Of a stretch of DNA of 64,000 nt, positions 60,001-64,000 are shown one piece after another. Below the pieces are notes generated by a model. The model had not been told where the DNA came from, searched no databases, and saw nothing but the letters and a program-made list of their open reading frames with translations. The translations under genes and the position numbers were made by a program. Source of the stretch: Gaeumannomyces sp. JS-464 (Eukaryota; Ascomycota; Sordariomycetes; Magnaporthales; Magnaporthaceae); the NCBI GenBank assembly GCA_002197995.1, contig NGZR01000004.1:1178001-1242000 (forward strand), written 5' to 3'. Positions within the stretch are counted from its first letter, which is position 1. Every line of letters starts with the position of its first letter.

Positions 60001-60742
60001 TGTCCATGTAAAAATATAGGCATCGTTAATGAAATCCATACGAGACGCTGGCGCTGGCGCCGACGCTTGTCGAGCCGCCGGGAAACTCTGGGCTGCCGAG
60101 AGGACAGCATGCCCCTCCGTGCTATGCAGTAGAGTACAGCCTGGCCCGATTCGATGAGTGACTCTTGGGCGAGGTGAGATAAAGTCAATATCGTTGGTTG
60201 CATTGCCATTAACCACGGCGGCTGACAGGGAACATCAGCATCCGCCTGTTTGGGTAATGCTTTCGATGCGTATCCGTAAAGTGACCGTCCGCCCGCCCGA
60301 CCTGAAAAAAGGAGGCCCAGCCAAGCGGGCTAGGACATTGCACCAGGTCAAAACCGAACCAAGGGAGTATGGGGTGGCGCACAGGGGCAGCACGGGACGC
60401 TCGCAGGCTCAAGTTAGTTCTGTGACTCCGAGATTGTCGACGGTAATTCACGCGCGTCCCGCTTCGATGCGACGAGGGGCTGGCGGGCGGGCAGAGTGGA
60501 AGGGACCAAGAAAAAAAATTAGTAAATAATAGCCCGTGATAATCCCCCGCCTGTTTGGAGCCATGTCGGGGGGCCTGTGAATCTGCGATGATGCCGCCGC
60601 TTTGGACAACCCAATGCGGGAACTGGGTGTGCCCCTTCTGGTGGGCCAGGCCAGGTGGGCAAATCACCAGTCGTGCCAGCGTCGGCAACGACGTGATCCC
60701 CGATGCAACGAAAACACAAGACACAAACACACACAAAAGGTA

Positions 60743-60776
60743 CAGTATTCAGGGATCTGAATTGTTAGTGCGGTGG
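60743..60776 (+). repeat. Left terminal inverted repeat of the transposon
   Basis: 34 bp, starting CAGTATTCAGGG directly after the TA at 60741-60742. It pairs with 62348-62380. Confidence 0.93.
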
Positions 60777-60880
60777 GACCCCTGTCAACAACAGGGATGA
60801 AGGCAGGGGTTGAAGTCAAGTAGAGGTACACAGACTGCCGCACAATCTATAGTAGGAACTAATGTATTACAACTAACCGT

Positions 60881-61930
60881 TTAACAGCCAATGTAATCAC
60901 CTCCGTTGGCCTTTACTTTTTGCAACCTCCAGATCATAGAACGGGCTAATTTTTCTAAAAGATCAGTAGGCACGGCCTCCCAAGCAGCCTGGACCGCCGC
61001 CCTAAGCTGCAACGGGGTTAGTTGTTGCAAATCGTAGTGCAATTCCAGCCAATCTTTTATCCATTTCCATAGATGTTCGATAGGGTTAAGGTCCGGGCTG
61101 TTGGGAGGCTAAAGGAAGGTTAAAATTTCCAACTCCCTTAGCCACGTTTTGGTGATCCGTAATCTGTGTGATAAAGCGCCGTCTTGTTAAAGATATATAT
61201 CCGGATAGCTTTAGCCCTTTAACCAGTCGCAAACCAAAGGGAGTATACGTTTGCAGTACTTAGGGGCGTCGATAGCTGTTTGATTAGGCCAGAAGTAGGT
61301 TGGACCTTTAACCCGGCCTGCAAACGAGCCCCAGAACATGAAGCCGTGGCCTTTTTGTTTTATTAGTGCAAAAGTAGCCGGATCCTCGCAGTCGTGCACC
61401 GTTATATATCGCCGGCCTTTAAGGGGTTGGTTAAAGTACCAAACCTCGTTAGACCAAAGGAAAGGGCCGAGGCCGCCTTATATCCAATGCTCTTCCGTTG
61501 GGTATCTCTTTAGGGCCCAATTCGCAAAGTTGAGCCGCAGTCGTCGCGTTTTATCCGAAAGAGGGAGGCGGGCACCCTGTCGTACGCGTTTATAGTGCAA
61601 AGAGGTTATAAGAGAGGCCATGGCAGTGGTGCCCAATCTTGGAACCCAGGGACTAGGTACCGGAGGTTAGCCAGGGGATCCGGCGGTGACGAGGGTCCTT
61701 ATTAAGGAACTGTTGCAGCGCACGCCACTTGTTCCTCGGAGGCCTGTTTCTTTAAGGTGCCGCCTTTTTTTTGGGGGGTAACGGGCCCGGGCCGGCAGGC
61801 CCATTGAACCTGCCGGTAGGTGACCCCTAGTGCCCGGGCTATATCTTGATACGGCCAATGCGCGTAATCTCGTAGGGTTCGTATCTTTATTTTGGTATCG
61901 CGGTCGAGGTCTTTAGTACCCTGTTGTTTG
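60881..61930 (-). pseudogene. Broken Tc1/mariner transposase (DD34E)
   Basis: Read on the minus strand. An N-terminal helix-turn-helix (KIRTLRDYAHWPYQDIARAL, VTYRQVQWACR) is followed by a DDE domain: the first acid position reads WSNEVW where WSDE is usual, then FMFWGSFAG, QDGALSH (second Asp), and SPDLNPIEHLWKWIKDWL, whose Glu lies 34 residues after that Asp. The end is VKANGGDYIGC-stop at 60881. Stops interrupt it, for example before QDGALSH, after CDWLKG and before PPNSPD, each explainable by a C-to-T or G-to-A change (CAA to TAA, TGG to TAG). Not expected to be active. Confidence 0.88.
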
Positions 61931-61954
61931 GGAGGGGTCGAGGGAGGGTAGGCC

Positions 61955-62210
61955 GGAGGCGTCGAGGGTCGCGGAGGGTGAGGGCAGGAGCGTCGAGGGT
62001 CGCGGAGGCGGAGGTAGGTAGGGTACCCAACGCGCGCGCGCGCGCGCGTCGGGAGTCGAACTTGACGCCTGCTGGGCGTGCAATTGGGAAGGCATTGAAT
62101 TGAACGTATCGCGGTGCAGATCGCCAGCGTTGAAGGGCGTTGATTGAAGGTATCGCCGTGCAGATTGCCGGCATTAAGGGAATCGATTGAAGGTATCGCC
62201 GTGCAAATTG
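61955..62210. repeat. Internal tandem repeats and (CG)9 in the transposon leader
   Basis: GCGTCGAGGGTCGCGGAGG occurs twice (61959 and 61990). A (CG)9 run lies at 62031-62048. A 43-44-bp unit, exact over GATTGAAGGTATCGCCGTGC, recurs at 62142 and 62185, with a decayed copy at 62098. Confidence 0.8.
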
Positions 62211-62347
62211 GGGCCGGGCCGGGGTCTGAATCGGTGGAATTCTATTAGGTTCTTTGAGGTAGGGGTCGTGGGTAGAGATACATTGATTTGCACGCATTTT
62301 TCTATGCGAAAAAGTGTATTTGAATACATGGCCTAATTAGGCAAGAT

Positions 62348-62380
62348 CCACCGCACTAACAATCAGATCCCTGAATACTG
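62348..62380 (-). repeat. Right terminal inverted repeat of the transposon
   Basis: 33 bp. Its reverse complement equals the left repeat except for one missing A. It ends directly before TA 62381-62382. Confidence 0.93.
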
Positions 62381-64000
62381 TAGAAGTCCAATGGCAATGG
62401 CCGCGTCTCGTCATCAACGCTACGGCCACTCCACAGGGTGGACGATGGTGTGAGTGGGAAGCGGCAGGCATGATGCGGTGGGCGCCATCTGTGTGGCTTC
62501 CTTCTTCTCCTTCTTTCTCTGGAGCGGAAGATGTTGGGAAGGTGGCTGGGCTAGAGACAGGGAAGCCCCCCCCCCCCCCCCCCGGCAGAGCGGGCTGGCG
62601 AGTCTGACACCTGAGAGACCGGTACGTTCCCACACCAGCGAACCCCAGCGCGCCAGCCGGGTGGGCATGCGTAACAAGCTGCTGCGACTTGGCCAATCAC
62701 GGGGCGCGGCTGGTGATGGATCTCATTAGATCCTTGCGCTTGCCTCTCGAGTCGGAAACGCCACCAAAACGGCCCTGCAATGGGTGTGGGCTTCCATGGG
62801 TGGATGCAACGGTGGGTGTGGTGGTGCAATGAGTGTGGGTGTGGCCGCCCTGGTTGTTGGTCCGCCCGTGGGACGGAGCAAAACGAGTGGGTCTGCTGTA
62901 CTTTTGGTACGGCAGGCCCGCGTGGAACAAAAAAGAAGAAAAAACCCATCGAGGCGATGGTACTTGGTGATGCATTCGGGGTTGTGGAAACCTGCATAAG
63001 GGGTAAAAGGACACTGCTTTGGCGGTAGATGTACGAGTCGCGCAAGGCCGCGGTACCTTTGGCCTCCCCATCAGGTTCGCTTCCTCGCAAGGGCCCGGCG
63101 GGTGGGGTTTTTGGTAACGTCTGGTACGACACGATAGGTCTGGCACAAGTGGCAATTGCATTTGGCGATGGGACGAGATGGACGTAGCATCGGGTCGCAA
63201 CCGTGGTAGGGCTCCCGTGCGTTGGACAGACCAATCTCAACCGATGTCTGACTGGCGACACCCGGTAGGCGGCCAGAAAAGGGCTAATCCAGGCGGTGGT
63301 ACTTCCAGAGTGGGAGAGACAGAGTTCGGTACGTATCACGGGTGCAAAGCACAAAGTGTGTGTGCAATTGTGAGGCATGTTGCAGAAAAATAGAACAAAA
63401 CTCAACCACAAATCTGCCGTCATCTGGGTCTTATCTGAAAAAAGCCTAACCTTCGTGCAAAGACTGGGCTGTCGTATGGCAGGGCCTTTTTTGCGCGCGT
63501 GGGATAGCCCTCCCACAACACCCATGCCAGCCCGGTGATTGGAAGGGCTTTTGTCCCTGCAACCAATCCGCAAAAGTTCTAGACGCATGAAATTCCCCCA
63601 AGCAAAAGAACCATGGAGGGAACACAGGTGGGATTGGCACTCCCTACAGTCTGGTCCCTTAACAGCCTACCCTATCCATGTTTCGAAGCTCACGACCTTC
63701 CTACCGAGGACATTTCAGTACGGGCCTGGTGCGGATATTTGCAGGCCGAGTGAGCAACAGCACGCGGGGGTACTATAAAAATAAAATATAAAATAAAAAG
63801 TGGGTGGAATACGTATATAGGGTTGGTGCTACCTGGAGCACATGGGTGTTTGCCAACATTTTGCGTGTATTACGCCAGGGGTGAAGCCTTTTCCGGCCAG
63901 TCAGCCAGCCCCGGCCTGGGTATGCGCGTAGCCCAGGGCGGCTGAAGGGCCAGGAAACAGGACAGCGACTGGCTGCTTTTCGCAGTTGATAATGGGGATC
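62381..64000. other. Region right of the transposon, no gene recognised
   Basis: 1.6 kb with a C18 run at 62566-62583. A 345-codon open frame on the minus strand (62551-63588) starts in low-complexity sequence and reads through the poly(C) run, so I do not call it. No other feature seen. Confidence 0.45.
62566..62583. repeat. Poly(C) run, 18 bases
   Basis: Uninterrupted C18, 185 bp from the transposon's right end. Confidence 0.85.

Larger units (their letters stand above)
55316..60742. other. Gene-poor, microsatellite-rich region
   Basis: 5.4 kb with no supportable gene. It has many simple repeats: a GGGCGA/GGT block near 56431, TTGG repeats at about 56637-56660, TACCTAGGTA palindromes at 56840-56865, A39 at 57056-57094, an interrupted A-run at 58002-58027, and GAGGGC and CCCACA units near 59556-59670. 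The segment 58750-58910 looks slightly protein-like on the plus strand (WPFLDVRLGALEGLIAKF) but has no gene structure I can support. Confidence 0.45.
60743..62380 (-). mobile_element. Degenerate Tc1/mariner-type DNA transposon
   Basis: 1638 bp flanked on both sides by TA (60741-60742 and 62381-62382), the target duplication typical of this superfamily. Terminal inverted repeats begin CAGTATTCAGGGATCTGA at both ends and continue to 34 and 33 bp, differing by one base indel. The single transposase reading frame on the minus strand is broken by stops. The 5' leader (61930-62300) is GC-rich with internal tandem repeats, unlike the transposase. No second copy is in the window. Confidence 0.93.

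Noticed and set aside
59470..60216. 248-codon minus-strand ORF
   Set aside because: Composed largely of translated microsatellite (GTGGGT and GAGGGC units); no protein-like composition.
62551..63588. 345-codon minus-strand ORF
   Set aside because: It reads through the poly(C) run and His/Pro low complexity, has no recognisable motif, and overlaps frames on the other strand.
1..64000. CRISPR arrays, rRNA genes or bacterial-type operons
   Set aside because: No regularly spaced direct repeats of 20-40 bp with unique spacers outside the transposon leader, no rRNA signatures, and gene structure is spliced eukaryotic throughout.

Overview
The window is nuclear DNA from a filamentous ascomycete, most likely a Sordariomycete. 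Genes are GC-rich in coding sequence, have short GT-AG introns with fungal branch sites, and their families are typical of that class: a LaeA-like methyltransferase, Zn2Cys6 factor, Tul1/DscA ligase, Erp38-type PDI and a RIP-like mutated Tc1/mariner element. I could not fix the genus. There are no rRNA genes, CRISPR arrays or bacterial-type operons, and I found no tRNA.

Layout: (1) 0.8-5.1 kb, a small basic nuclear-type protein converging on methylenetetrahydrofolate reductase. (2) 7.9-15.4 kb, a 4EHP-type eIF4E, the splicing pseudo-deubiquitinase Sad1 and a Zn2Cys6 transcription factor. (3) 20.0-33.6 kb, the most gene-dense part: Rit1 (initiator-tRNA modification), a HAD phosphatase, the Tul1 RING ligase, HSBP1, Erp38 PDI, ribosomal protein S29 and mitochondrial EF-Tu. 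(4) 35.8-46.2 kb, a LaeA-like methyltransferase, a membrane-anchored TAP-type alpha/beta hydrolase, NAD kinase, a possible unlisted small gene, and a cysteine-free secreted protein. (5) 46.2-64.0 kb, gene-poor and rich in microsatellites, with only a ketohexokinase-like PfkB kinase and one 1.64-kb degenerate Tc1/mariner transposon (34/33-bp TIRs, TA duplication).

Most genes are housekeeping functions (one-carbon metabolism, translation initiation and elongation, splicing, ER folding and quality control, NADP supply) and do not form a pathway cluster. The LaeA-like enzyme, Zn2Cys6 factor and secreted protein are the accessory-type genes.

The dominant anomaly is technical. Ten of the seventeen well-supported protein-coding genes carry one or more single-base indels (15 sites in all), and five of the eleven deletions are a C5/G5 run read as four. 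Because essential genes (EF-Tu, Sad1, Rit1, PDI) are affected, consensus-sequence error is much likelier than biology. Open reading frames in this window should be read with this in mind. I did not find a convincing new biological system; the best candidates for a second look are the short ORF at 43871-44035, the cysteine-free secreted protein, and the micro-exon-rich methyltransferase.
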